A program made the position numbers and the translations under genes. Shown in pieces: positions 17,739 to 30,920 of a DNA stretch of 64,000 bases (position 1 is its first letter; each line of letters opens with the position of its first letter). The stretch is taken from contig NZ_CDBY01000007.1 of NCBI RefSeq assembly GCF_000820125.1, positions 55,665 to 119,664 of the forward strand, written 5' to 3'. The notes under the pieces were generated by a model that saw nothing but the letters and a program-made list of their open reading frames with translations, was not told the DNA's origin and ran no database searches. The stretch comes from Aeromonas simiae (lineage in GTDB: Bacteria; Pseudomonadota; Gammaproteobacteria; Enterobacterales; Aeromonadaceae).

Positions 17739-17758
17739 CACTGTACAAACGTACAATG
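17739..17758 (+). promoter_or_regulatory. LexA-like SOS box upstream of polB
   Basis: CTGT (17741-17744), eight bases and ACAA (17753-17756) match the CTGT-N8-ACAG consensus except for the final base. It ends six bases before the polB start codon, so LexA could block both the promoter and the ribosome-binding region. E. coli polB (dinA) is a known SOS gene. Confidence 0.6.
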
Positions 17759-17763
17759 GTGCC

Positions 17764-20142
17764 ATGAGCGCGACGCCTTCCACGCAACCAAGCCCCCCGA
17801 GCGAGGGCTTCATCCTTACCCGCCACGCCCGCGACCATGGCGGCCGTACCGAGATCATCCTCTGGCTGTGGAGTCCAGAGGGGCCGGTACGGCTGGTGGT
17901 CGAGGGGCAGGAGCCGCTTTTCTTCCTGCCGCTGGCCCAACTGAGCGAGGCGATGGCCCTGTTTCGCGCCCACGGGGTGCGCGGGCGCACCCGTCGCCTG
18001 CCGCTGCACACCTTCGACGGGCGGGCGGTGGCGGGGGTCTATTTCCCGACCCTGGCGGCGTTTCACAAGGCGGTGGAGCTGCTGCTCATCAAGGGCATTG
18101 AGCACTTTGAGGCGGACATCCGCCTGGCCGAGCGCTACCTGATGGAGCGTTTCATTACCGCCGGGGTCAAGTTTCAGGGCGCCGTGCAGCGGCGTGCCGG
18201 CAACTGGCAGGTGGGCCGCGCGCGCTGTGCTCCTGCCACCCTCACACCGCAGCTCTCCTGGGTCTCGCTCGATGTGGAGTGCGCCATGGACGGCACCCTC
18301 TTCTCGGTGGGGCTGTCGAGCCCCATGGACGAGCGGGTCATCATGATTGGCGAGCCCGAGGAGATGGCGACCCCGGTGGAGTGGGTGAGCGATGAGCCAG
18401 CCCTGCTTGCGGCGCTGGAGCGCTGGTTCCAGCGCTTCGATCCGGATCTGGTGATGGGCTGGAACGTGGTCAATTTTGATTTTCGTCTGCTGCTGCGCCG
18501 CGCCGATCTCTACAAGCGGCGGCTGCGGCTCGGCCGTGGCCGCGAACTCGCCTTCTGGCGCGCCTCGCGCCAAGACCCCCAGAGCGGCAACGTGACCTTG
18601 CCGGGGCGCATGGTGCTCGATGGGATCGATACCCTCAAAAGTGCCACCTGGCAGTTCCCCAGCTTCAGCCTCGATGCGGTGGCAAGCGATTTGCTCGGGC
18701 GCGGCAAGGATATCGAGGACGTGGCCAACCGCGGCCAGAAGATCACCGAGCTGTTTCACTCCAACAAGGCGGCGCTGGCCCGCTACAACCTGGAAGATTG
18801 CCGCCTGGTGCACGAAATTTTCGCGCACTGCGATCTCATCGCCTTCGCGGTGGAGCGGGCGTCACTCACCGGCCTTGAGCTCGATCGCATCGGCGGCTCG
18901 GTGGCGGCCTTCACCAACCTCTATCTGCCGCGTCTGCACCGGGGCGGCTATGTGGCGCCCAACCTGCCCCAGGGGGGCGGGCTGGCCAGCCCAGGCGGCT
19001 ACGTGATGGATTCGAGCCCCGGCCTCTATCGCCACGTGCTGGTGCTCGATTTCAAGAGCCTCTACCCGAGCATCATCCGTACCTTTCGCATCGATCCCAT
19101 GGGGTTGGTGGAGGGGTTAAATGCCCCGGAACACGCCATTCCCGGTTTTCGCGGGGCGCTGTTCTCCCGTGAGCGGCACTTTCTGCCCGCCCTCATCGAG
19201 GGGCTGTGGCAGGCGCGCGATCGGGCCAAGGCGGCGGGCAACAAGCCGCTCTCCCAGGCCATCAAGATCATCATGAACTCGTTTTATGGTGTGCTGGGCT
19301 CGGGGGGCTGCCGCTTCTACGATCCGAGGCTGGCCAGCTCCATCACCTTGCGGGGTCACGGCATCATGCAAACCACCCGCGAGTGGATTGAGGCGCAGGG
19401 GTATCAGGTGATCTACGGCGATACCGACTCCACCTTCGTGCACCTGGGCAAGGCGGTGAGTGCGGGGGAAGCCGATGCCATCGGCCATGGCCTGGCGGAT
19501 CTCATCAACCAGAACTGGCGCGAGAAGATCCGCGCCGAGTTTGACCTTGAGAGTGCCCTCGAGATCCAGTACGAGACCCACTACCGGCGCTTTTTGATGC
19601 CGACCATCCGTGGCCTTGAGAAGGGCAGCAAGAAGCGCTACGCCGGTCTGGTGGGGGAAGGGGAGGCGGAAAAACTGGTGTTCAAGGGGCTCGAAACGGT
19701 GCGCACCGACTGGACTGTGCTGGCCAAGGAGTTCCAGTCAGAGCTGTTTAACCTGGTGTTTCACGACCGCAGTCCGCGCGATTTTGTGCGAGAGACGGTG
19801 GATGAAACCCGGCGCGGGCTGCGCGATGAGCAGTTGGTCTATCGCAAGCGGCTGCGCCAGCAGCTCGAGGAGTATCAGAAAAACGTGCCGCCCCACGTGC
19901 GCGCCGCGCGGCTGGCCGACGATGAGAACCGTCGCCGCGGCTTGCCGCTGCGCTACCAGCATCGCGGTACCATCGCCTACGTCATGACGGTCAGTGGCCC
20001 CGAGCCGCTGGAGTACCGGCGCAGCGCCATCGACTACGAACACTATGTGGAGAAGCAGCTAAAGCCGATCGCCGATGCCATCCTCCCCTTCGTCGGGGAG
20101 TCGTTCGAGCGGATCTGCGGCCAGCAGCTCAAGCTGTTTTAA
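17764..20142 (+). CDS. polB: DNA polymerase II (family B)
   Basis: PolB is the SOS-induced family B polymerase with 3'-5' proofreading, used in restart and lesion bypass. The 792-residue protein is close in length to E. coli PolB (783). The exonuclease motif SLDVECAMDG (D and E in the usual DxE), GWNVVNFDFRLL and YNLEDCRLV are present. Polymerase motifs A (DFKSLYPSIIRTF), B (KIIMNSFYGVLG) and C (YGDTDSTFV) follow. The ATG at 17764 gives the short leader before GFILTRHARD, as in the E. coli protein. An in-frame start at 17680 would overlap the terminator and is rejected. Convergent with ppiC. Confidence 0.97.
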   Translation: MSATPSTQPSPPSEGFILTRHARDHGGRTEIILWLWSPEGPVRLVVEGQEPLFFLPLAQLSEAMALFRAHGVRGRTRRLPLHTFDGRAVAGVYFPTLAAFHKAVELLLIKGIEHFEADIRLAERYLMERFITAGVKFQGAVQRRAGNWQVGRARCAPATLTPQLSWVSLDVECAMDGTLFSVGLSSPMDERVIMIGEPEEMATPVEWVSDEPALLAALERWFQRFDPDLVMGWNVVNFDFRLLLRRADLYKRRLRLGRGRELAFWRASRQDPQSGNVTLPGRMVLDGIDTLKSATWQFPSFSLDAVASDLLGRGKDIEDVANRGQKITELFHSNKAALARYNLEDCRLVHEIFAHCDLIAFAVERASLTGLELDRIGGSVAAFTNLYLPRLHRGGYVAPNLPQGGGLASPGGYVMDSSPGLYRHVLVLDFKSLYPSIIRTFRIDPMGLVEGLNAPEHAIPGFRGALFSRERHFLPALIEGLWQARDRAKAAGNKPLSQAIKIIMNSFYGVLGSGGCRFYDPRLASSITLRGHGIMQTTREWIEAQGYQVIYGDTDSTFVHLGKAVSAGEADAIGHGLADLINQNWREKIRAEFDLESALEIQYETHYRRFLMPTIRGLEKGSKKRYAGLVGEGEAEKLVFKGLETVRTDWTVLAKEFQSELFNLVFHDRSPRDFVRETVDETRRGLRDEQLVYRKRLRQQLEEYQKNVPPHVRAARLADDENRRRGLPLRYQHRGTIAYVMTVSGPEPLEYRRSAIDYEHYVEKQLKPIADAILPFVGESFERICGQQLKLF

Positions 20143-20147
20143 CCGGC

Positions 20148-20426
20148 TCAGCGGCGGTAGAGCACCTTGATGAGGTGAAAGCCGAACTTGGTGCGCACCG
20201 GGCCGAGCACGCTGAGCAGCTCCCCCTTGAAGACGGCATCATCGAACGCCTTGACCATGTCGCCCCGGGAGAACTCCCCCAGATCGCCGCCGCGCTTGCC
20301 CGAGGGGCAGGTGGAGAAGCGTTTGGCCATCTGGCCAAAATCGGCCCCCTTGGCAAGCTTGTCGCGGATCTCGAGGCACTGGCGTTCGGTCTTGACCAGG
20401 ATGTGCAGGGCGCAGGCGGTTTTCAT
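20148..20426 (-). CDS. ppiC: Parvulin-type peptidyl-prolyl isomerase C
   Basis: PpiC is a single-domain cytoplasmic parvulin that isomerises Xaa-Pro bonds. The 92-residue product contains the whole parvulin fold: [34 protein letters not shown] and [15 protein letters not shown]. The size matches E. coli PpiC (93). The ATG at 20426 has an AGGAGCC sequence upstream. It may be co-transcribed with the membrane protein gene 57 bp upstream. Confidence 0.95.
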   Translation of the reverse strand: MKTACALHILVKTERQCLEIRDKLAKGADFGQMAKRFSTCPSGKRGGDLGEFSRGDMVKAFDDAVFKGELLSVLGPVRTKFGFHLIKVLYRR

Positions 20427-20482
20427 GAGGGGCTCCTTGAGGGGCAAAAGGGTCGCAAGGGTACCCGAAATCGGGCGCCGCG

Positions 20483-20851
20483 TCAGCGGGTCGCCAACCG
20501 CAACTGACTGGCACGGGCCTGCCACATCACCTCAAGCGCCATCAGGCCATAGACACACCAGACCGCGATCGGCGTGATCCAGCTGGCGCCGAGCCCCATC
20601 ACGGTGAGGGCGGCGCCGGTCAGCAGCAGGGTGGTGCCGAGCAGTCGCCAGTGGAAAGCCAGAGGGGAGAGCAGACCAAGCCCGACCAGCAGCAGCAGCC
20701 CGATGGGCAGGTTGAGGGCGGTGAAGGCCAGCGCCCGCTCCCCCTCCATACCGGTCAGCAGCGCCATCAGTGCGCTGACGCTGGCCAGAAAGGTCAGAAA
20801 TTCGATGCGGTCGGCGACGAAGTCCGCCATCTTTTCGCTGGTGTGGTGCAT
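20483..20851 (-). CDS. Small integral membrane protein of unknown function
   Basis: The 122-residue product has four predicted membrane helices after a short cytoplasmic start ([18 protein letters not shown]). No family motif was recognised. It has a clear Shine-Dalgarno sequence (GAGGAGAG) ahead of the ATG, which supports it as a real gene. It lies 57 bp upstream of ppiC on the same strand and is divergent from tamA. Confidence 0.7.
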   Translation of the reverse strand: MHHTSEKMADFVADRIEFLTFLASVSALMALLTGMEGERALAFTALNLPIGLLLLVGLGLLSPLAFHWRLLGTTLLLTGAALTVMGLGASWITPIAVWCVYGLMALEVMWQARASQLRLATR

Positions 20852-20966
20852 GTCATCTCTCCTCTAGCAATGTGATCAGTGTCGCCTTTCTGTGGCGTGA
20901 GCGGCAGCGTAATTAATCGATTGGTGCAACCGAGTGAATCGAAGGGGAGGGTGAGGTGTATTTGTG

Positions 20967-20999
20967 CAAGTTGCGACAGAACTGGACAAGTTTGCGACA
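20967..20999. repeat. Two direct repeats upstream of tamA
   Basis: CAAGTTGCGACA (20967-20978) and CAAGTTTGCGACA (20987-20999) lie in the same orientation about two helical turns apart, roughly 110-140 bp before tamA. This is the layout of a tandem regulator-binding site. A small hairpin (GGCCCA/TGGGCC, 21077-21091) sits nearer to the tamA start. Confidence 0.5.
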
Positions 21000-21106
21000 A
21001 CTCACTCATATCTCTCGCGATTTACTACCTGACAGGGGCGGCCCGGCAAATCTGACTGTGCTAGCATGACCGTCTGGGCCCAATATGGGCCTGTTACAGT
21101 TCAGTC

Positions 21107-22884
21107 ATGATGAGGATAACAAGCTTGAGCGACACGCATGCACAGAGAGGAACGCTGCGTGCCGGTACCCGGTCTGGTCATGGAGCCCTGCTGCTCCTGT
21201 GTGCTGGACTGTTGCTGGCGCCTTCAGCCTGGGCGGCCAAGATCACCTACAAGCTGGAAGGCCTCAAGGGCGAGCTCAAGGACAATGTGACGGCCTACCT
21301 CAACGGCCTGCCCACCTATCAGGATCGCCAGTTCCGGGCGGCCCGCGAGCGGATCCAGGAGGCGGTGAGCCAGGGGTTACAGGCCACCGGCTACTACCAG
21401 CCGAAGATTGAGATCACCCGCCAGCGCGAGACACCGAGCAAAGTGGTGATCAAGGTCGAGCAGGGGGAGCCGGTCATTGTCACGTCCCTCGACGTGTTGC
21501 TGCGTGGTGACGCCGGTCACGACGAGGCCTATAGCCGGTTGCTCGACGACTTGCCCCTCAAGGAGGGGGAGGTGCTGCACCACGGCAAATACGAGAGCAT
21601 CAAGTCGAGCCTGGGGAATCTTGGCCTGGCGCGCGGCTACTTCGATGCCCGCCTGCGCAAGAGCCAGGTCAAGGTGCTGACTGACAAGAACGAGGCGCAG
21701 ATCCTCATCGTCTACGACTCGGGGCGGCGCTACCGCTACGGCGAGATCCGCTATCAGGCGACCCCAGAGGCGGTCTCGCTGATCCGCCCGCTGGTGACCA
21801 TTCACAGCGGTGAGCCCTATCAGGCGCTGACCCTGGCCGACATGTCCCAGGATATCTCCTCGACCCGCCTGTTTCGCGAAAGCGAGATCCGCCCGCTGGT
21901 CTCCGAGGCCGAGGACGGCGTGGTGCCGATGCAGGTGACCCTGACCCCGCGCGACAAGCACGAGATTGAGGTGGGTCTGGGCTTCTCCACCGACGAAGGG
22001 CCGCGCATGAGCGGCAGTTGGGAGAAACCCTGGATCAACCGCCACGGTCACCGCCTCAAGACCGATCTTAAGATTTCCCAACCCCAGGCCGAACTCAGCC
22101 TCGACTATCAGATCCCGGTGGGTAACCCGCTGCAGGATTACTACTCGGTGCTGGCGGGCTTTAAGCACGAGGACTACAAGGACACCCGCTCCGATCTCAG
22201 CACCATAGGTATCCACCGCTGGAAGAAGCGGCCGGATGGCTGGGATCGCGACGTCTTCGTGCGCGCCCTTTATGAAGATTACGTGCAGGGTGAGGACGCC
22301 GGTAACAGCTTGCTGCTGCTGCCGGGCATCTCTTGGTCGCGGCTGCGCATCCGCGGCAACCTGGTGCCGGATTGGGGCGATCGTCAGCAGTTGCTGGTCG
22401 AGGTCTCCGATACCCACTGGGGCTCGGACATGAACTTTGTGCGTACCTGGGGGCGAACCAAGTGGCTGCGCACCCTGGGTGACAACCACCGCTTCCTGCT
22501 GCGTGGCGAGCAGGGGGCCATCATCGGCGACAGCTTCGCCGAGGTGCCCTCTTCACTGCGTTTCTTCACCGGGGGCGATCAGACGGTGCGTGGCTTCAGC
22601 TACGAGTCCATCTCGCCGCGCGACAGCGAGGGGCGGCTACTCGGTGCCCGCTACATGTCGGCGGCGAGCCTCGAGTATGACTATCGCTTCAGCAACAGCT
22701 GGCTGGGGGCCCTGTTTGTTGATGGTGGCACCGCCACTAACGACTACTCCGAGGCCTGGAAGATTGGCACCGGCGCCGGGGTGCGCTGGGTGACGCCGAT
22801 CGGCATGGTGCGCCTCGATCTGGCGGTGGGGATCTCGGAAGATGACAAGCCCCTGCGCCTCCATTTTGCTCTGGGACCGGATCT

Positions 22885-22888
<4 letters not shown>
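21107..22888 (+). CDS. tamA: Outer-membrane assembly factor TamA
   Basis: TamA is a BamA-family outer-membrane protein that works with TamB in autotransporter assembly and phospholipid movement. A signal peptide ends at APSAWA/A near residue 43. Three POTRA domains follow to about 280, then a barrel with the family signature GGDQTVRGFSYESISPRD. It overlaps tamB by four bases (ATGA), so the two are translationally coupled. The start is uncertain: the ATG at 21107 has no ribosome-binding site, whereas a TTG at 21125 has AGGA nine bases upstream and would give a signal peptide of more usual length. Confidence 0.95.
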
Positions 22889-26631
<3,743 letters not shown>

Positions 26632-26635
26632 CCCA

Positions 26636-26664
26636 TGAGGGAGGCCTTGGCCTCCCTCAACTTT
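26636..26664 (+). terminator. Intrinsic terminator after tamB
   Basis: TGAGGGAGGCC and GGCCTCCCTCA form an 11-bp inverted repeat separated by two bases, starting five bases after the tamB stop. The T-tract after it is short. Confidence 0.7.
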
Positions 26665-26715
26665 CTGTGGCGCCGGCCGATAGGCAGGACAGGTTCCTCA
26701 GCGGCGTAGCCATCG

Positions 26716-27195
26716 ATGTCCACCTCTGCACTTCACTTTCCCCTCATCGACGAGCGCCGCCTTGGCGAGCACCTCAATGGCTCCTTGCAGCAAGGGGACA
26801 GGGCGGACTTTCGGCTCTGGCTCTCTTTACTCAACCCGCGCATCGACGAGCAACCTTGGCTGGGGGAGGCGACCCGCTCGCCTGAGCCCACCATCGACTG
26901 GCGAGCGCGCTTTGAGCTGCCCCCGAGGGCGGCGTTGCAGGGGGAAGATAGCCTGGCGTCGCAGGCGCTGGGACGGATGGTGCACGCAGGGACGCTAAGT
27001 GATCTGCGTCTGGCGCTGGCGCTGTGGCCAGCGCCACTGTGCGCGCCGACGCCTATGTTGCCGGCCGATGTGGCAGATAACGTGCCACCCCATGCCCGCG
27101 CCAGATTGGCGGGGGCGGTGCAGGAGAGAGAGGGGGAGGCGTGCGATCCGCTATTGCTGCTCAAGGTGTTGGAGGGATTGTCGCTGGCGGCGTAG
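26716..27195 (+). CDS. VC2046/SO_2500-like conserved protein
   Basis: The 159-residue soluble protein shows an N-terminal pattern (LIDERRLGEHLNGSLQQGDRAD) that resembles the VC2046/SO_2500 family of Vibrio and Shewanella, recalled rather than searched. No catalytic motif was seen and the function is unknown. It starts with an ATG at 26716 behind a weak ribosome-binding site and lies between tamB and the convergent raiA gene. Confidence 0.6.
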   Translation: MSTSALHFPLIDERRLGEHLNGSLQQGDRADFRLWLSLLNPRIDEQPWLGEATRSPEPTIDWRARFELPPRAALQGEDSLASQALGRMVHAGTLSDLRLALALWPAPLCAPTPMLPADVADNVPPHARARLAGAVQEREGEACDPLLLLKVLEGLSLAA

Positions 27196-27206
27196 CGCCC
27201 AGACAT

Positions 27207-27232
27207 GAAAAAGGGGCGGATTGCTCCACCCC
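27207..27232 (-). terminator. Intrinsic terminator after raiA
   Basis: Read on the minus strand, GGGGTGGA pairs with TCCGCCCC (one U-G pair) and is followed by TTTTTC. It ends raiA 17 bp after the stop codon. Confidence 0.75.
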
Positions 27233-27249
27233 TTCCCCGTCATGTTCAA

Positions 27250-27612
27250 TTATTCGGTGATTTCGGTCTCTTCTACATCGGCATCTACATCGCTGCGGCA
27301 CTGATCTTTACCAGAGCGGAGCCCGCGATGGGCATTGGGCTTGTCGATATGACGATTCAGTTGGCGTTCCAGCTTCTGGCCCATTTCGGTGACGGCAGCG
27401 TAGAGATCCTCATGCTCGGCCTGGGCAAACAGGGTACCGTGGGGAATCCCGGTGGTGGCTTCAACGACGTAGATCTGACCCTCCTTGCGAATAACCACGC
27501 TGGGGTTGATAAGGGGTACCTGCAGACGCTCGAGCTTGTCAAAACGAGTTTCAATGCGCTCGCGGATGGCCGGGGTAATCTCGATGATACGGCTGTTCAC
27601 TGCTACTTTCAT
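27250..27612 (-). CDS. raiA: Ribosome-associated inhibitor RaiA (HPF/YfiA family)
   Basis: This protein binds the 30S decoding region and silences or stabilises ribosomes in stationary phase or cold. The 120-residue product has the beta-alpha-beta-beta-beta-alpha pattern: MKVAVNSRIIEITPAIRERI, LINPSVVIRKEG and HEDLYAAVTEMGQKLERQLN. An acidic tail (VDADVEETEITE) follows, which is typical of RaiA rather than short HPF. A possible FNR/CRP-type site lies about 70 bp upstream of the start codon. The gene stands alone and ends with its own terminator. Confidence 0.9.
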   Translation of the reverse strand: MKVAVNSRIIEITPAIRERIETRFDKLERLQVPLINPSVVIRKEGQIYVVEATTGIPHGTLFAQAEHEDLYAAVTEMGQKLERQLNRHIDKPNAHRGLRSGKDQCRSDVDADVEETEITE

Positions 27613-27951
27613 AAAACCCCCTTTGGGTCGTCTTGCTTCTCTTGTACGTCTTCAGATTACCCCCTTGGCTTCTTAAAAACATGATCAAAATCAAATTTAA
27701 TGCCCAAGCTGGGGGACGCAGCTGGCAACTGTGATCCCGGCGGGCATTCGCTAGAAAAACTGCTTGAGCTTGCCGGATCGGGCAGGCAAACTGGGAAAAG
27801 TAGATCGATTCTGTCCCTATGGCAGCGTCTTCTCTCGACCTGTTTCAGGTCTTCTTTCTTTCATTCGTTCCGAGCCGATGTGTCAACCTGATCCTAGATC
27901 AGCCCGTTGGCCCGTGACCCGTTGTACGGGCAAAGCAGTCCGGGGTTATAC
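27613..27951. other. 339-bp intergenic region between raiA and a c-di-GMP gene
   Basis: No coding gene was recognised here. Its raiA-proximal part is AT-rich and probably holds the raiA promoter. Towards the plus-strand gene it holds three perfect short inverted repeats: GACCTG/CAGGTC (27837-27851, followed by a pyrimidine run), CTGATC/GATCAG (27888-27902) and CCCGT/ACGGG (27918-27930). These could shape the leader of the downstream gene. Confidence 0.5.
27681..27694 (-). promoter_or_regulatory. FNR/CRP-like site upstream of raiA
   Basis: On the minus strand the sequence reads TTGAT-N4-ATCAT, nine of ten bases of the FNR consensus TTGAT-N4-ATCAA. It lies about 70 bp upstream of the raiA ATG, a position suited to activation. 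Confidence 0.35.
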
Positions 27952-30816
27952 ATGAGTGTCCATGCCACTCGCTTGATATGGTTTTTCGATGGGGTGAAGG
28001 GAGCCGGCTTCTGGTCTCCTGATGCCGTGGCACACGCGTTGGGGTCGGCCTTGCCCGATCCCGCCGCCTTGCAGGCGCTGGCGCATAAGGCGCTACAGGC
28101 CGGTCACTCGCTTGCCGCCTCTTTGCCCTCCCGCCTGGGGGACGCGTTGGCCGTGACCGCGCAGCCCTGCGGTGCGGATGCGGCGCTGCTTCACCTCGAT
28201 GTCACCTCCCTCTGTACGGCCGGCCTAGTGCCGCTGGAGCAGGTTCAATCCCTGCTGGAGCTGGGCTGCGAGCTGTCGCGGCAAAAGCAGCTCGGCGATG
28301 TCTGGGCGGTGCTCACCTCCTGGCTGCGTCAAGCCGGAGCCGGTCGTTGCCAGCTCTGGCTGGGAGCGGCGCAGCTACAACGGCGCCTGGATACGGCGCA
28401 GTCCCCTCCCGCCACCCTGAAGACGCAAGAGCATGAGGCCTTGCTTGCCCTGCTGCGCCAGCCCACTCCGCTGCTGCTGCCGGCGGCGCACCCGCTGGCG
28501 GCCCGGCTCCCCACCCTGTGTCAGGGGGAGATGACGCTCTGGTTGCCGGTCGCACTGACCCAAGGGGGGCTTGCCCTGCTGCTGTGTGAGTGGCACGAGC
28601 CGCAGGCGTCGGCCAGCTTGAGTCACATGGCGCTGCTTGCCAGCCTCACCACCTTGCTGCGTCATTCGCTGGAACGGGAGTGCACCCAGGATCTGGAGCT
28701 AGACGGGCATCGCCGGTCACAGCAAGTGGACCGCGTCTCGCAGGCGCTGTCGGCCCGTACCGGCATGGGGTTTCTCGATACGCTGATCAACCAACTGCTG
28801 GTGACGTTCGGCCTGGATGGTGCATGGCTGGCCGAGCGCAGCGGGCATGGCCGGGCGCACCTGCTGGCAGGCAGAGGCGAGCACCCGGATCAGGATTATC
28901 CGCTGGTGGACAGTCTGTGCGAGCCGGTCTATCTCGGCCAACCCGTGCTGACGCCGCTGGCGGCGGCGCGCTACTACTACGGGTTGCCACTGCATAACGG
29001 CCACGGCATGGTGTGCGGTCATCTCGCCTTGGTCGGCTCGGACGCCTCGCGCCTGCCCGATATCGAGTCGCTATTGCAGACTCTCTCGAGCCGGATTGCG
29101 GCCGAGCTGGAGCGCTTGCAGGTCGAGGCGCAGCTGCGTCTCTCTGCCGTGGCTTTCGAGACTCACGAGGGGATCATCATCACCGATCCCGCCTTCACCA
29201 TATTGCGTGTCAACAAGGCGTTCACCCAGATCACCGGCTACGAGAGCCGCGAGGTGCTCGGCTGTGTGCTCGGGGAGGGGATATGGCAGCGCGGCGGGCT
29301 CGATTATCGGCTCGATCACCTCAACCGCTGGCAGGGGGAGACGGAGCGGCAACGGCGTGATGGCAGCAGCTGTGCCCAGTGGGAGAGAGTGACGCCGGTG
29401 CCGGACGAACGCGGTCACATCACCCATTTTGTCATCTGCTTTGAAGATATCTCGGAGCGCAAAGCCGCCCAGCGCACGATCCAGGATCTCGCCTATTACG
29501 ACGAGCTGACCGGCCTGCCCAATCGCAGGCAGTTGCAGGAGTCATTGGCCGGCGCCTTTGAGCTGGCCAAACAGAGCGAGAGCATCGGGGCCCTGCTGTT
29601 TATCGATCTGGACCACTTCAAGACCATCAATGACTCGCTCGGCCACGCCACCGGGGATTGGCTGCTGCGCCAGGTCGCCGACCGGTTGCAGCGGTTGATC
29701 CGCCAGGAGGATATCCTGGCCCGCCTCGGCGGCGATGAATTCGTGCTGCTGCTGCCGCGCCTGTCGACCAGCCCGCCGCAGGCCGAGATGCAGGCCGATC
29801 TCATCGGCGAACGGCTGATTGCCGAGCTCTCCACTCCCTATCCCTTTGAGGGGCAGTCGCTGCACATCGGTGCCAGCGTCGGCATCACCCTGTTCCCGGG
29901 GCGGGATCAGTCGGTCGATGATCTGCTCAAGCAGGCCGATACCGCCATGTATCAGGCCAAGTCGGCAGGACGGCGGACCCTGCGCTTTTTCGACAGCTCG
30001 ATGCAGTTGCAGGCCGATCGCCGCCTGCTTATCAACAATGAGCTGCGCTCGGCCCTCGATAACAATGAGCTGCTGCTTTACTACCAACCGCAGCAGATGG
30101 TCGAGGGGGGGGATCTCATCGGCGTCGAGGCGCTGCTGCGCTGGCAATCGCCCGGACGGGGGATGATTTCGCCGGCCGAGTTCATCCCGATCGCCGAGGA
30201 GACCGATCTCATCGTCGACATCGGCTACTGGGTCCTGCTGCAAGCCTGCCACCAGTTTGTAGCCTGGCAGGAGGCGGGGCTGCACATACCGCAGCTGTCG
30301 GTCAACGTGAGTGCCAAGCAGTTCCATGCGCCTGACTTTGTGGATCGGGTGTACGAGGCGCTGGCGATCACCGGCATGGAGCCCACCTGTCTTAATCTGG
30401 AGATCACCGAATCGGTGGTGCTGGGTCATGCCGAAGACACCATCCAGAAGATGGCGGAGCTCAAGGCGCTGGGCATCAGCTTTGCCATCGATGACTTCGG
30501 GGCGGGCTACTCGTCGCTCAGTTACCTCAAGCGCCTGCCGGCCGACGAGCTCAAGATCGATCGCTCCTTCATCCAGGACATCCCCCACGATGCGGACAAC
30601 ATGGCGATCGTCGAGGCGGTGCTGGCGATGGCCCGCCACATGGGATTTAGCGTGACGGCGGAAGGGGTGGAGTCGCGCCAGCAGCTGGCCTTTTTGCAGG
30701 CGCAGGGGTGTAACTTCTATCAGGGCTTCCTGGCCTCCAAGCCGTTGCCGGAGGCCAACCTCAGGCGCTATGTCGGCCGCCTTGCCGAGCGGCGTGCAGC
30801 TCTGCTCGATGCCTAA
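27952..30816 (+). CDS. PAS-GGDEF-EAL c-di-GMP turnover protein
   Basis: This is a 954-residue cytoplasmic protein with no clear membrane helix. The first 390 residues form a poorly conserved, probably GAF-like sensory region. A PAS domain follows at about 400-515 (EGIIITDPAFTILRVNKAFTQITGY). The GGDEF domain is intact (RLGGDEF, GGDEF at 593-597), with DIDHFKxIND-type sequence FIDLDHFKTINDSLGH. The EAL domain is also intact (EALLRW from 726, DDFGAGYSSLSYL, KIDRSF, TAEGVES). Both cyclase and phosphodiesterase activity are possible. The ATG at 27952 has GGGG six bases before it; an upstream TTG at 27907 is disfavoured. Confidence 0.92.
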   Translation: MSVHATRLIWFFDGVKGAGFWSPDAVAHALGSALPDPAALQALAHKALQAGHSLAASLPSRLGDALAVTAQPCGADAALLHLDVTSLCTAGLVPLEQVQSLLELGCELSRQKQLGDVWAVLTSWLRQAGAGRCQLWLGAAQLQRRLDTAQSPPATLKTQEHEALLALLRQPTPLLLPAAHPLAARLPTLCQGEMTLWLPVALTQGGLALLLCEWHEPQASASLSHMALLASLTTLLRHSLERECTQDLELDGHRRSQQVDRVSQALSARTGMGFLDTLINQLLVTFGLDGAWLAERSGHGRAHLLAGRGEHPDQDYPLVDSLCEPVYLGQPVLTPLAAARYYYGLPLHNGHGMVCGHLALVGSDASRLPDIESLLQTLSSRIAAELERLQVEAQLRLSAVAFETHEGIIITDPAFTILRVNKAFTQITGYESREVLGCVLGEGIWQRGGLDYRLDHLNRWQGETERQRRDGSSCAQWERVTPVPDERGHITHFVICFEDISERKAAQRTIQDLAYYDELTGLPNRRQLQESLAGAFELAKQSESIGALLFIDLDHFKTINDSLGHATGDWLLRQVADRLQRLIRQEDILARLGGDEFVLLLPRLSTSPPQAEMQADLIGERLIAELSTPYPFEGQSLHIGASVGITLFPGRDQSVDDLLKQADTAMYQAKSAGRRTLRFFDSSMQLQADRRLLINNELRSALDNNELLLYYQPQQMVEGGDLIGVEALLRWQSPGRGMISPAEFIPIAEETDLIVDIGYWVLLQACHQFVAWQEAGLHIPQLSVNVSAKQFHAPDFVDRVYEALAITGMEPTCLNLEITESVVLGHAEDTIQKMAELKALGISFAIDDFGAGYSSLSYLKRLPADELKIDRSFIQDIPHDADNMAIVEAVLAMARHMGFSVTAEGVESRQQLAFLQAQGCNFYQGFLASKPLPEANLRRYVGRLAERRAALLDA

Positions 30817-30920
30817 TGCGAAATCTGTTCATCCCAAGTCAGGTAGTTGGATAGAATAATGCGATCTTTTACGTTTGTTGGTGGCAGCAGGATGCTGTCG
30901 CCCCTGCCGGAGTGCTCTCG

